NCBI GenBank assembly: GCA_011033025.1
Contig: WFMF01000286.1
Span: forward strand, 162,602-226,601
Length of the DNA stretch: 64,000 bases
Direction: 5' to 3'
From: Beroe forskalii
Taxonomy: Eukaryota; Ctenophora; Nuda; Beroida; Beroidae
The translations under genes and the position numbers were made by a program. The notes beneath the pieces were generated by a model. That model searched no databases. It was not told the origin of the DNA and was given only the letters and a program-made list of their open reading frames with translations. How positions within the stretch are numbered: position 1 is the stretch's first letter; each line of letters begins with the position of its first letter. This document shows, piece after piece, positions 22,526 through 34,990 of this stretch.

Positions 22526-25500
22526 TGAATTGATATATGATATGCAAGTATTACACTGGCTGTAGTCGACTAGTCGAGTGAAACACAAAGAATCAAGTCA
22601 GTCCACACCACAAAAATCTACTTGTTTCGACAGGTTACACAGGTTACACTGGTTATCATTCCTTTTCATTATTGCAGGTTTTGTTACCTAGATATATTTT
22701 TAATTTTAATTATCTCATTAGAGGCTGGAAGATCCAGTTGATAGTGGAAGTTTGAAGGCAGTTGATTTATGAAAACATTGTTGATGTGTTAATCAAAATA
22801 CTTTATTTTATTTTATTTTTACTATCTGAATAATATAAAACCTATCATCCTCAGGATCTCCTTATAGAAAATCCAGGTTGGAAATCACGAGTATCAGATA
22901 GAAACTATTTGTATTTTATTTTGATTGGATTTCTTCTCAAAAAATTTTCAAAATGTTATTGATATTTGTATATATTGTTTTTGTGTTATCTGACAGTGCC
23001 TAAGTTCAATGGGAATTCAGTTGATTGAATTGTTTTTATTTCAATAATCAGATGACTGTATTTGTCCTACAAAGAAGACAATAATCAGTATCAAAGTAAA
23101 TCATTTATTTGCATTGTTAAAGTCATTTTAACATTTGTTTTCATGGCACAAGTGTGCGATCATTTAAGTTGATGTGCCACTATAATATAAAAGTTTGAAT
23201 TATTATTATTATAAATGGACACCTGTGCTCAAGGGTATGTTCTTAATGGAAATACACCAACACAATTCTAAGGTGGTTTCATCATTCTGCGTTGATCAAA
23301 TGGACTGATCAAATGAAAAACACACAATACACTGCTATCTTTCCATACTAGCTAGGGTAGAATGTGGTGAGATACCAACAGACTAATCTTCTTTGTAGAA
23401 CAGTTACAGTCATCTTTGTATTCAAGCCACGATATGTTATTGATTGACAACCTTAATTTAATTTCTATTCATGTAACTGGTATGTGTAATCATCGGTAAA
23501 TAGCAGAGGTAGTAAATAGGGCTTTAGATAGATATCAACAATTAAAAAATTAATAGAGTTGTTAAACTCCAAACTAATGCTTTTTAAGGGATTTCTTTGG
23601 ATTTATTGTGGTCTCGGCACTCAAGAAAGATATAAAACAGTTTTTCTTGAAATGGAAAACTTTCTAAACTTGGGCTTCAGATCCCTTTTTACTACCCCTA
23701 TTAACTACCTTATTGACGAGGTAGGGTAGTAAATAGGGTGTTAAAAAGGAGTCTAAAAGGGAATAAACCCCGGAATCATGATCAAAGACTCTTTTATTAT
23801 TTAATAAAACTGCTGTCTTTCATTGAAAGTAACAATTATTATTCAAGCCAAATAACTACTCCACAATATCAACTGACAGTTTCGAATCATAACTTTAAGA
23901 TTGACTTTATGAAAAGCTATGAATCATCTTCAGGATCTCCGAGGAGCAGCCTCAACACATCCTATCAGATTGGTAACAATATTGTTACCATGTGGTAACG
24001 ATATTGTTACCATGTGATTTGCAATTAGAGAGTTTGTTAAGTTTAAAGATTTTGGACATTTGCCTTCAATAAGAGGCAGGTGCGCTCTGTGTGCCATTAG
24101 TCTTAGTAAAACGGCCAAGGTCGGTTTAATCAACCAGGCCAGTGCAGCCATGCTGAGCATAGAGACTATCCCTAATACACTAGGCTAAGGGTGTGAACTC
24201 CTGGGTGGTTTGTGTGCCATTAAGATATATTTATTTATTTATTTATTTTATTAGATTTACAGTAGTCTAAACACTTGAAATAGATAATAAACAGATTTCC
24301 TGATGTAAGAAACTGTCTTAGGTTTGCATAACAACCCTATTTACTACCCTATTGACGAGGTCCTATTGGCTGATGAGCACACATAGGTGTAATGGATTAT
24401 GGAGTTGGAGAAAAGTCTTGCAGATTGATGTCTTGAAGAAATATTTCTTTTTAATTCAAAAATGTAATGAAGTATTTGAATTTTCAATTCGTATATCAAC
24501 AATTAAAGAATAAATAAATTAAACAATTAAAGAATAAATAAATAAATTTTCAATTTGTAATTGTTTTTGTTAATTCACTTCTCTAATAGATGAATGTTTG
24601 AAGACATTAAAGCAAGATCTGCAAAGGGAATAAATGGTAGGTAAGGTGATTGGGTTCATCATATTCATTGAATTGAATTGAATACCAATACAATAATCTA
24701 AATTTACAAAAGATTATTGTACATCCAGGGTTCTTAAAAGAGGGTGGTGAGTTACATTTGATGTTCTATTTTGTTGGCTCAAAGCTCTGATTTTTCATTT
24801 TATCAAAATGAACAAAATTGTCATATTACCTGTCCAATAAGAGGGAGGCAGCTGCCTGTGTCGCCTCCCCTGGCTACACCCCTGTGTACATCAACTTAAT
24901 TAATTTTTTATTAACTGGGGCAATTGCATTATAGTAGAAAGCCGAGAATTTTAATCATATGACACAACTCATATTAAGTTAACTAGTAGGGAATAGCATA
25001 CCATCTCAATTAGACAGGGCCAACTGCAGTCATCTCAATCATATCTCTGCACTAGAGCTATGCTAATGCAGAGACATACTCACAAAAGTACTCACTATGA
25101 TTTCTGCCCACATGCCACTAAGGAACCATCTCCGCCAATGTTTCCAGAAGGGTATGGTCAGGCATATATGACCTCCAATCCTGTGTGTTGGGGGCACTAC
25201 GGGGCTTGAATAAGCCTTCTGTCAACTATCTATCTATATATCTATCTAACTGAGAATGCTGTGTTACACCATGTGGAGATCCTGAAGAAGAAATTATATT
25301 AAATTTTGAATCTGTCAATCGATTATTGGTAAACATAGTGTGTGGGTTTGATATCATTTGTGAGAATTGTGTTTCACTGCAACAATGATCAATCACTTTA
25401 AACAAGTAGAGAATTGTGTTGGAAATTATTTATTGGGCTCACAAAAAGGAGCAGGTTATACCGTGGGTAAAACTAAATAGATCAATTAATTAACTTATTA

Positions 25501-25917
25501 ATAGTACCTATAGCTGTGTCATAAAAGATCAATCAAATGATTTGACCATTGCAGTTTGTTAATACACGGAGAGAGGGTAAAATCATTCAATTCAATTATA
25601 ATGTTTTACAGCACTGGAACTAGAATATATTTTTCTCTTGCTTTATATAGAAGAAGCTTTTAGGTCGTGCTGAGGGCGAGCACCAAGTCAAATCTAAAAT
25701 CTGTTAATAGTTGTAACATAACAATTCCCAATGGTTTCAGTATGGGCAAAACATCTTTAATCTATATACTTATAATACAGTATAGGTTAGTTCATACAAA
25801 TTGTCAGAATTGCTAGGAGCAAAGTGTAAGTTTCAAGGACAAACAATACCTTCACACTGTCACTGTAACTCTAAATAACTCCTAGAAGCATATGGCAGAT
25901 GGCTGATAATTCTTATT
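22526..25917. other. Upstream flank of RNF-like gene A
   Basis: Non-coding, collinear with copy B. Holds an inverted pair at about 23686-23752 (TTTTTACTACCCCTATTAAC facing GGGTAGTAAATAGGGTG), a related CTATTTACTACCCTATTGAC block at 24338-24357, and a copy-A-only insertion at about 23802-24250 that carries the dispersed GGCCAAGGTCGGTTTAATCA repeat and an ATTT microsatellite. No gene. Confidence 0.55.
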
Positions 25918-28900
25918 ATGTTTCAGATTCATCTGCTGTTATTTCTGCCATTTCTCACTAGTACAGAAAGTGCTGTTATTGGAGTAAGTATTTTTAAAAC
26001 ATGTATGTGTTCTTGTTAGTTGTCAAATTCTCAAATTGTTGGTTGAAAGGTCAGGTAGAATGTACAAGGAATTGTCCCATGGTGCCTCTTGAGACATATT
26101 TTATTGGGAACTATTTTGCCCTTAGTTCTCTTGAAGAAGCCATGAGGTGTGGATAATCTTTGACTTCCTAACCTGCCTTTTCACCCACCTTTGGATGCAT
26201 ATTGCTTTTGACAAATGATTATACATACCACTGGTAATGTTCGTGCTCTATATTTGCATTACTCAAACTCAATATATTTGATTGTGTTCAAAGTTAGATA
26301 GAAATGCAGCTAAACCTTGTTTACTTGTGATATTACCTAAATAAACTTCACAGAGTCGGATTGAAAATAACACTGGAATCGTTCAAACATTCCTTAGTTT
26401 TAAAGCCAATATTGGGGATTCCTTGTCCAGGAAAGGCGAAGAGGTTTGTTCATATACTTCAAAATAATGCTAATTTGAGCAAATGAATACAACTAGATAT
26501 GTAATCAAATTATATCAGTCATAATTTCACCAACATACATAAGCTACCATGGCACCTGAAATTCCTGTATAACTGCTTTCATGTTGTTGCCCTCCAAAAC
26601 CATCATTCCACAATTATTGTTCTCCCCAGGGTTTACTAGTTCTTTCATCGAAGGAGAATCCCTCTGAAAGTGACGATGATTTAGCGTGTGAACCTGTCAC
26701 TCATGCCCCTTCAAAAGAAATTAATGGATTTCCTTGGGTTCTATTAGTGCGAAGAGGAGACTGTGATTTTGCACATAAGGTGAGTGAACTTATAACATGA
26801 TAATTAATAGCTTTATAGAATTGCATAGAATATTTGATTGAAAAAACCAAAAACGAAAAGGTGCCCTACTGACCAATGAAAACACTTTAGCTGATGTAAA
26901 ATGGTTGTTGGATGCCTTATTAAATTTTTCAGATATTGTGAACACTATGCACAGTGAAATCTGTGCAGTGTAGACTGTGTAAAATGTACACTGTGTGCAG
27001 TGTACACTGTGTACAGTGTACACTGTGTACAGTGTACACTGTGTACAGTTTACACTGTGTACAGTTTACACTGTGTGCAGTGTACACTGTGTACAGTTTA
27101 CACTGTGTGCTGTGCAAACTGTGTAAGGTTTACAATGTGTACAGTGTACAATGTACACTGTGTACAATGTACACTGTTTACGATGTAAACTGTGTACAAT
27201 TTACAATGTGTGTACAATTTACAATAAGATAGGCACGTTAAGATAGGCACGTTGTACTATTGTTTTGATGAAATTTATTGCCCTATCCCACATTCCATGT
27301 TGGGCACATGTAATGTAGAATGGTGCACACCTTATATGTTGTTTTCAAAGTTCAATACCTCAAAACGCTCAAAATGTCGAAAATTCACAACTAAATTTTG
27401 TAAACCCTGTAAAACTCTCGCTTATTGCTATTTATTCTGACTGTTCTTGATGGTCGGTTCTTCCGCCTCGTCTCTATCATAAAGACTAGCTTATATAACA
27501 TCAGATTGGAAATACAATAGTACTGTGTGAGCATCAATTGTCAAACGCAAGGAAACATTTCCATTCGACAGAGAATATAAATACAAGTTCTTTCGTCGTA
27601 GTACTTATGGGTAAGTGCATAAGTTGCCTTACCATGTTGAACTAAGTGTAGACCCTTGCTGTACGGCATGTTAAACAAAGAATCTAAACTGAGGGGCTCC
27701 GTACAAGACATTGCTATTACGACGAATGTTATTTCACAGCCAAGATTTAGATTATTGCTATTTATTCCCTTTTATTGTTATTTATTCTCACTGATTGCTA
27801 TTTTTCCCACTAATTGCTATTTATTCCAACTAATATTCTCTAATTGTTACTTACATCAGTGGTATGTGATTACACTGGTACTTGCTAATAAAACCTTACA
27901 ATGACGTCACTACACCAGATCACAGTGTGACTTCTGAAACCCACTGTCACGTTATACGCATTATCTTGTGACAATTCAATTATACTCCACATCTGAGAAC
28001 CGGTTAAACCTCTTCTTTATCGAAGACAACCTTCCTTTGCAGCTCGGATATAATATACTCGTGTATCTTTCAATATACATTATACACGCAGTACATCGTG
28101 TATCTTTCAATGTACACGCAGCTCCTTAATATTACTTCGTATACTAAGAAGTGGAAATGTTTGAACCGCCAAAACCAGATTTAAGAACTGACAACCAAAC
28201 ACCTTTCCGTGTGACGTAGTATAAGAAATCGTATTCTCATTTTTTTATGACGGCCGATGTAGATTAGTTTCCCCCTCCAATTGCCCTTTTTGGTAAGAAA
28301 AAGACAAATTTTAAGTGTTAGAAATGGACGTGGTTGAGGGACCATGACTCATGAGGGATTTTTTTAATATATCACCTTTATCTGCACTGTTGAATCTGAA
28401 ACTTATCACGAAAATTGAAGTGGAAGGAATTCATCATGATATGGAGCCAAATTCGTTAAATGCATCAGCCAACTGTTTCTTTATAAAACCAGTTTGAAAA
28501 ATACGGTATCGTGTGGTGTTCTTATAACCGCAGCTAACTTTCTCTGGTTATCCTAACCTTTAAATTGGACACTTTCTGGTAGTTCAAACCTTTGAATTGG
28601 AGATTTTCGGCAAATTATTGATGTTGAATTGTGCTGTTTGAAAAGCACAAAAGACTAGCGAGCGGTTGAACCAATTTGATTGTAAAATGTTTTTTAACCC
28701 TTGATTCCTTCCAGCTACGGAATCAAAATGAAAGAACCTCATTTTATTTCGCATTGTATTATATAGGTGTATAGTGTATCAATGTAATAATGTAAGAATA
28801 AATGTGGCTGTGCTTTAATTTTTCAGAGTATATATTTTGATGCTGATATTTGCGCTGTGTAAATTGTACTGGTTAGTGTGTATTATGTACTGTGCATAGT

Positions 28901-31900
28901 GTGCACTGTGTATTGTATACTGTGTATTGTGTACTGTGTATTGTATACTGTGTATTGTGTACTGTGTATTGTGTACTGTGTATTGTGTACTGTGTATTGT
29001 GTACTGTGTATTGTGTACTGTGTATTGTGCACTGTGTACTGTCTATTGTATACTGTGTATTGTGCACTGTGTATAGTGTGCACTGTTTATTGTATACTGT
29101 GTATTGTGTATTGTGTACTGTGTATTGTGTACTGTGTATTGTGTACTGTGTATTGTATACTGTGTATTGTGTACTGTGTATTGTGTACTGTGTATTGTAT
29201 ACTGTGTATTGTGCACTGTGTATTGTATACTGTGTATTGTATACTGTGTATTGTGTACTGTGTATAGTGTAGTATGTTCTGTATACTGTGATGACTTTGT
29301 GTACTGTGTACTGCGTGTAGTTTGAACACATCACAATTTTCTATATTTAATACCTTACAAGTTAATGGTTATCTTAACAATTGCTTCAGTTGGTGAATGC
29401 CGAGGCTGCTGGATACAAGTTGGTGATTGTTTACAATAATGAGGATGAACAGCTAATGCCCATGAGTGGTAAGAATTTATTTAGCAAACCTTGACAGTTG
29501 ACACCTGCCTCCAAGAGAAATGGCAGGCACAGATTCAAGTAGTCACTCCCCCTCTCAGATGAGTAATTCATGGGCTCATTCTGCTGCCTTGCAGTTGCAG
29601 CATATAAGAGGAAGAGTGGTGCGAAATTGTCGGGTAGATTATTTGGAAATGTGTACTCAAGGAGATACAATGTTGCTGGCATTTTTTCCTGTACAGTTTA
29701 TTGAGACTGTTCCCCTTCACATGCTGCAAGGCTGCAGAATGAGCCCATCAACTCATCTGAGAGCGGAAGTGACTTATTGAATATGTGCAATTCCCATATG
29801 AATATTCTGCGAATACAAGTTCTACTCAATCAATGTACAATCGATGTATTTCGGTATTTTCACCTCAAAAACTGGAACTAATTACACTTGCGGCTAATGT
29901 ACGTATTTTCTTATCTGATTATAATAATACCAACTTATTGCAGGCAATGTGGAGGTTCACGTTAAAGCTGTATTCGTAGGCTTGGTGAGTTTCTATCGAA
30001 CCTAAGCACATTGTTAAATAAATGCAACAGATTTGAATGGCCTGCAGTCACCCCACAAATGAACTGAAAATGAACGAGTTTGTGACTTGTGTTCCTGTGT
30101 GTGCTGCTATAACGTGACAATAATGTATACACACATACATATAACGTGACAACCCCGAACGTGGCAACCTTTTTTCATTACTTCTCTTCTCTTCTCTTGA
30201 CTTTGCTCTTTACATGCAATAATTTCCCAGAGTGCCGGAGAAACGTTGAAATTAAAGTACCTCTACAGTGTCAATGAAAAGTAAGTTCAAATTCGATCTT
30301 TCCTCAACAATGATATTAAAATCAACGGATTTGAAAGGTGCTGGGACCTGGCCTGTTTCTTTTTTTCTGGTCTGCGCAAGGTGTGATTGGTTGTGCAACC
30401 AACATTGCATGTATTGGGCATTTCATCAAGGTTTCAGATATATTCCATGTGAGTTAGTCAAAGTTAGTGTCAAGTGAATCAACCGGAACATTTCAAATCC
30501 GCTGAGATTAGTTAACCCTCCAAGAATTTTTACAAAAATTTAGTTTAAGACTAAATTCTAAATAACGAACAGATCTATGTATTGAAATTTCCTGAAATAA
30601 CAAAATTCTAGAACTCCCTAATAAAATCTGAAGCCCAAATATATATTGAACAAGAAATGCGCCTGCCTTTGCTTTTCTTGTTTTCCATTGTTCCCGTATG
30701 CAGGCGCTTAATTTCCCTCTCCTATGTGCTTGATTTAGCGCGCGCATGCACGTGGGCGAATGATCGGTCCGGATGCACGTGGCGAAATCTACTCGCGCGC
30801 AATCACCACAATTCGTACAACTCTGAAGATTCGTTTGTTGCGCGCCGTTCCCAGTTTCATAAGCAAGGGGTTCATTTTTGTTACGCGTTACATTTTCTTT
30901 GTTATTGATATTAAGCCGTCGCACCTTATTGTTGCATCCCGACTTCTTTTGCATGAATTCAAGAGGTCAATAAACATGAAAATAGAAAGGATGGGCAGGT
31001 ACCGGAATGGAAAAGATTGCAGATTTGTATATAATAACGGGGATAACTTCTAATCAATTCCTTGGACCAATCATCATGATCCATCGTCGCAGTCAAGTCT
31101 CAAATCATTAATCCATTGTCATTTGTCAGTTTATAGATGCTAAAGCTGAAAAAAGGCTAAATGTTTCAAACTCCAATCGAAAATGTGAAAATCGATAAAT
31201 ATTTTGACTTCATTATTTTATCGTGAAAAGATTCGATGAAATCGATCTAGCAAGGTTTTAAAAAGAATCAATTTCAAAGTTAGAATAACCTGAGCATTGA
31301 ACCCAAATTCCTGTCAGCTAACCGCAGTGTACAGTTTCACTCGATGCCACTACACCAAAAACTCCAAAATACCCCGACTTGACTGATATTATAAAGGAGC
31401 AGTTGCATGATTTCTTACGCCATTTGTGGAATTTCTCCCCATTTGTGGAAATTTCTCCCCCATTTGTGGAGATTTCTCCCATTTGTGGAGATTTCTCCCC
31501 ACCCGGGCACTTTTCAGAATTACAGTACTGATAAAGGTAGTATACACAAATTCTTCCAAAATCCTCCAAACCACGATCTCTGCTAACCCTCTCATTTGCC
31601 TTTTTGTAAAACAAAAACGCAATTGGAGAGGGAAAAAATATTCATGAAAAGGGAGAATCCCTTGTCAATCCATCTGCGATGAGATAAAACTAAATATCGG
31701 AAATAGGAACATGAGAGGAGACTTGCTCCTAGATCCTCTCCCTGACAGAAGCACAAAAGACGTTTTGTCCTATGTTCATCTCGATCATATCCCGGCATTC
31801 CCCGTTACTCTTCTCAGCAGTGAGTTCTGCAATCCTCTTTAAAAGGCTAGTGCTTGAGGAGCCATCCCTCCTGATGTGCTGTACACGTGTGAAGCTACAC

Positions 31901-34821
31901 TTCTCAACCTGGATAACACGTTCCTTATATTCCTTCTTCTTAATGTTCTTTTGTTGGGTGTAAACTGATTCAAAGTCACGGTCCTTTTCAGAGTCTTCTG
32001 GAAAGGTCCCCGTAGCCCTCGAGTAGAGATGTCGAGAATTGTCTGACGGGAATCAATAGGGATGAGCTTTGGCTCGGTCTCATCTGACAAACTTCCCTTA
32101 GAAACGCAGCATTTGTGTTACGAACTTAACTACGTCTGAAGATCAAGTAACCACCATTTTTCACAAATTAAGGTGTGGTCTACAGTTATTCTTTTTCAAG
32201 GATCGCAAAAATGCTGGGACGTTGGGAATATGCCAGCTGCTCCTAATTCCGAGTGAATCCCTAAACTCCTCCTTGTTCATCCGAGATAATCAACGAGGAT
32301 ATCATTGAGCCATGCCCCTTTTCTTAGGCTAAGCTGATGGACATTTTCAGCCTGCCACCAGAAGAGGCAGATTCGATGGCGGCAATCTTCCTCAACTTCC
32401 TCAATTCCTTGTCCTTCAAGCAGTCCCTAGTCACCTCAGGTTCATTCTCAGTCTGATAACCATCGAGCGTTTGCTGCACATTGGGGATCAACTTCCTAAA
32501 ATATTCTGTAATCTTCACAGAGTCAAGAATCGGCTATTTGTCTTCCTACTACTCTACTATCCCGTCAACAATTAAACTATTCACTCATCGATTCATTCCT
32601 TTACAGCCCTCTTAGTTCCTCTTTTCATGTTGCCTCCAGTTCACTGTCTCTAAGTATCAGCCAGCTCCAGCACTGTAATTACAAATAGGTAGGCATCACA
32701 TGTTCGATGTCTTTGTTTAGCATGTCACGCGCGCGCGTTAGGTTCTGTTTGCCTGAATTTGTGGAAGGCGCGGCAAGTTTTGTACAAGAGCGCCAGCGCG
32801 CAGTCGTTTATTTATTATTTACACTGCGCGCGCACGTACTGGAGACCTGGCTATATATACAGATTGTACTCTATACTGTGTATATTGTACTTTGGGTGTT
32901 CACGTTTAATTGTCAGGCAAATTCACCATCCGATAGCAATACATACATTGATCTGGGAAAGTTCTTATTTGCCGAATTAGTCTCAAGTTTGATAATGATC
33001 AATGAAATCAGAAATCTAGTAACTAACTCCTAGTAACTACCTAGTAACTAGTAACTCCAAGTAACTAGTTAATAGCAATTCTAGTAACTAACGCCCTAGT
33101 ATTTCAGTTCGACAGTGACACTGACGCCCTACTACACCCTTCCTTGGCACATGTACATAGTTCCCTTCCTCATCGTCATTTCGATCTGCTTCCTTCTCAT
33201 GTTCATCTTCCTGGTCAGTAATCACCTTGCTCTATTGACCTCCGTCCAGTGTTTCCCATCACCTGTCGTACTATTGACACCCATCACCTGTCGTACTATT
33301 GACACCCATCACCTGAATTGTCTTTCTACTGACACGTCATGTTAATCTGTACTGGTGTTTCACTCTATATTTCCTAATAATATGGTTCCCTAATATTCTC
33401 TAAAAGCTGATTTAACCAGGAATGCTATCAATATCGCAGGTAATAAAGAAAGTGCGTCGCTACCAGAGGCGCAGACGTCAGAGGTTGCCGGCATCAAAGC
33501 TCAAGAAACTCAAAATCATCATTTACACTGAGTCGGACGACTATGACATGTGCGCTATTTGCCTTGATGACTTTGAGGACGGTGATAAATTGAGGATTTT
33601 ACCTTGCAACCACGGTAAGTTCCATATCCATGTCGTGTGACAAAATTTCTAATTATTATTATTACTAGCGTTTGCCCGCGAAGATTCGCGGATACAATCA
33701 ACCTGATACCTTTGGTTCATCTTGTATCCAGCAGCCAACAGCTACAAGTTGCTTCATGACCTCATCTTGGAATTCGTTAAGTAATTGGATCACCATTACC
33801 GCTTACCGAGGATTACAGATACAGGTATTCGCGGAAATGCACTGCACAACATACTTTGTAACTTGAGATCACCTATATAGTATTGCCTTTCCATAGCATA
33901 TATTAGCATTAGTAAACGCATGATATTGATTATGCAAATAACTAAGCAACGGATGGTCCAATTCAAATTTTCCTTAAATAATAATAAGCCCCTTAATTGG
34001 GAGAAGATTTTCCCGAAAAAAACGATCAAAAATATCAAATGCACTTCTGAAATAGTCATTTTACACAGACAGACAGATGCACGAACACTCTGAAATTATT
34101 AATATAGATTATTAAAAGTCCCTCTAAGCTTCTATTGAAGAGCGTCATGCCTCTGATCGTGGTAGAATGTAATTTACAGTTAACGTCCGAAGTCCAGACG
34201 AATGTCTGTTGCAAATGCAAAGTTCTCGAACACAAACAACTGCCCCCAGGCTGAGGATGCTTTAATCCCTAGTCTGCCCAGGCTGAGGATGTTTTACTCC
34301 GCAATCTGCCCCCAGGCTTAGGTTGTTTTAATCCTCAATCTGCCCCCAGGCTGAGGATGTTTTACTCCGCAATCTGCCCCCAGGCTGAGGATGTTTAACT
34401 CCGCAATCTGCCCGCAGGCTGAGGATGTTTTACTCCGCAATCTGCCCCCAGGCTGAGGATGTTTTACTCCGCAATCTGCCCCCAGGCTGAGGATGTTTTA
34501 CTTCGCAATCTGCCCCCAGGCTGAGGATGTTTTACTCCGCAATCTGCCTCCCAGGCTGAGGTTGTTTTACTCAGTAATCTTCCCGCAGGCTACCACTCGC
34601 ACTGCATAGACCCGTGGCTGACTAAGGCACGGCGGACGTGTCCGTGCTGCAAGCAGGCGGTGTTCCCGGAGGAACGAGGCCAGGTGGAAACACCCCCCGA
34701 AGAAGAGAGCCCCCACTCGTCCCCCTCAGTTTCTTACGACAGTGCGGCAGAGCCCCTCAACCTGGCCCCCAACGTGGTGGAGTCTCCCGACGAGAGCACG
34801 CCGCTTGTGCGACACGTGTAG
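25918..34821 (+). CDS. PA-TM-RING E3 ubiquitin ligase, copy A (RNF13/RNF167-like)
   Basis: Nine coding exons: 25918-25983, 26354-26443, 26630-26779, 29390-29468, 29944-29984, 30231-30280, 33108-33213, 33440-33614, 34589-34821; 329 residues, phases consistent. Signal peptide MFQIHLLLFLPFLTSTESA; protease-associated domain with PWVLLVRRGDCDFAHK, NAEAAGYKLVIVYNN and VKAVFVGLSAGETL; one membrane helix YIVPFLIVISICFLLMFIFL; basic stop-transfer region RRYQRRRRQR; RING-H2 with CAICLDDFEDGDKLRILPC, HSHC, then TCPCCKQ (C3H2C3). Acidic Ser/Pro tail ends ESPDESTPLVRHV, where STPLV is like the di-leucine region of RNF13. PA-TM-RING ligases act in the endosome/lysosome membrane with the PA domain in the lumen and the RING in the cytosol. 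Confidence 0.9.
26944..27235. repeat. GTACAC/GTGTAC repeat array in intron 3 (copy A)
   Basis: About 20 units of 12-16 bp of the type ACTGTGTACAGTGTAC, largely self-complementary. The homologous array in copy B (46825-47070) is shorter and has a different unit order. Reading frames rich in Cys-Thr-Val-Tyr here are repeat artefacts. Confidence 0.9.
27236..28868. other. RNF-like gene A, middle of intron 3
   Basis: Non-coding, collinear with 47071-48714. Contains repeats of ATTGCTATTTATTCC at about 27750-27830 and of GTGTATCTTTCAATRTACA at 28050-28120. No exon found. Confidence 0.6.
28869..29320. repeat. UG-rich 14-bp repeat array near exon 4 acceptor (copy A)
   Basis: About 28 units of TGTGTATTGTGTAC, ending 70 bp before the acceptor of the fourth coding exon (29390). 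Copy B carries a homologous but much shorter array at 48715-48945, so the array length changed after duplication. Confidence 0.9.
30645..31640. mobile_element. Copy-A-only 1-kb insertion in intron 6
   Basis: Absent from copy B (junction near 50303). Starts GC-rich with CGCGCGCATGCACGTG, and includes a 4-unit tandem repeat CATTTGTGGAGATTTCTCCC at 31421-31500. No TIR or coding frame was recognised; it is called an insertion only because copy B lacks it. Confidence 0.5.
31641..32530 (-). pseudogene. Decayed retrotransposon fragment (copy A, old insertion)
   Basis: Minus-strand pieces with frameshifts and deletions match parts of the larger element at 51106-53667: EVTRDCLKDKELRKLRKI, and ISTRGLRGPFQKT with VYSTSGGMAP. 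Shared with copy B (50310-51090), so it predates the duplication. Confidence 0.75.
33000..33107. repeat. Short tandem repeat abutting exon 7 acceptor (copy A)
   Basis: Imperfect units CTAGTAACTA run up to the acceptor (ATTTCAG at 33101-33107). Copy B has a different arrangement at 54130-54210. Confidence 0.7.
33227..33320. repeat. Tandem repeat just after exon 7 donor (copy A)
   Basis: Units of about 25 bp, CACCTGTCGTACTATTGACA, begin within 30 bp of the exon 7 donor (GTCAGT at 33214). Copy B has an additional unit (54365-54455). Confidence 0.75.
33645..34120. mobile_element. RTE-like LINE 3' end remnant (copy A only)
   Basis: Inserted relative to copy B (break near 55863). Begins TACTAGCGTTTGCCCGCGAA and ends CAGACAGACAGATG followed by AATTATTAATATAGATTA, an arrangement well known at the 3' ends of RTE-type LINEs in invertebrates. 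No intact ORF. Confidence 0.5.
34225..34588 (+). repeat. Minisatellite of acceptor-like units before the last RNF exon (copy A)
   Basis: About ten units of 34-35 bp with CAATCTGCCCCCAGGCTGAG. The functional acceptor of the last exon has the same context (AATCTTCCCGCAG|GCTAC), so each unit repeats a pyrimidine-CAG|GCT acceptor. Copy B holds about five units (56200-56375). Confidence 0.9.
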
Positions 34822-34990
34822 ACTCCTGGGCCATTAATGCGACACGTGCAGACTCCGGAGTCATAAGTGCGACACGTGTAGACGTCTCAAACATTAGTGC
34901 GACACGTGTAGAATCCTGAGACATTAGTGCGACACGTGCAGACTCCTGGGCCATTAGTGTGACATTTTCGACAATCTTCAGACTTAGTGC
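34806..34990 (+). repeat. Minisatellite made from the stop-codon region of RNF-like gene A
   Basis: The last codons and stop (TGCGACACGTGTAG) are repeated about five times at 31-33 bp intervals through the 3' UTR (CTCCTGGGCCATTA spacers), then decay. Each unit carries an E-box CACGTG. Copy B has the same array at 56595-56790 with small changes. Confidence 0.85.

Noticed and set aside
28873-29334. Frames of 60-153 codons in the UG-rich array
   Set aside because: Stop-free only because the 14-bp repeat lacks stops in those frames; they lie in an intron and have no domain.
34225-34588. CRISPR-like array
   Set aside because: Contiguous tandem units without unique spacers, in a eukaryotic intron; a minisatellite.
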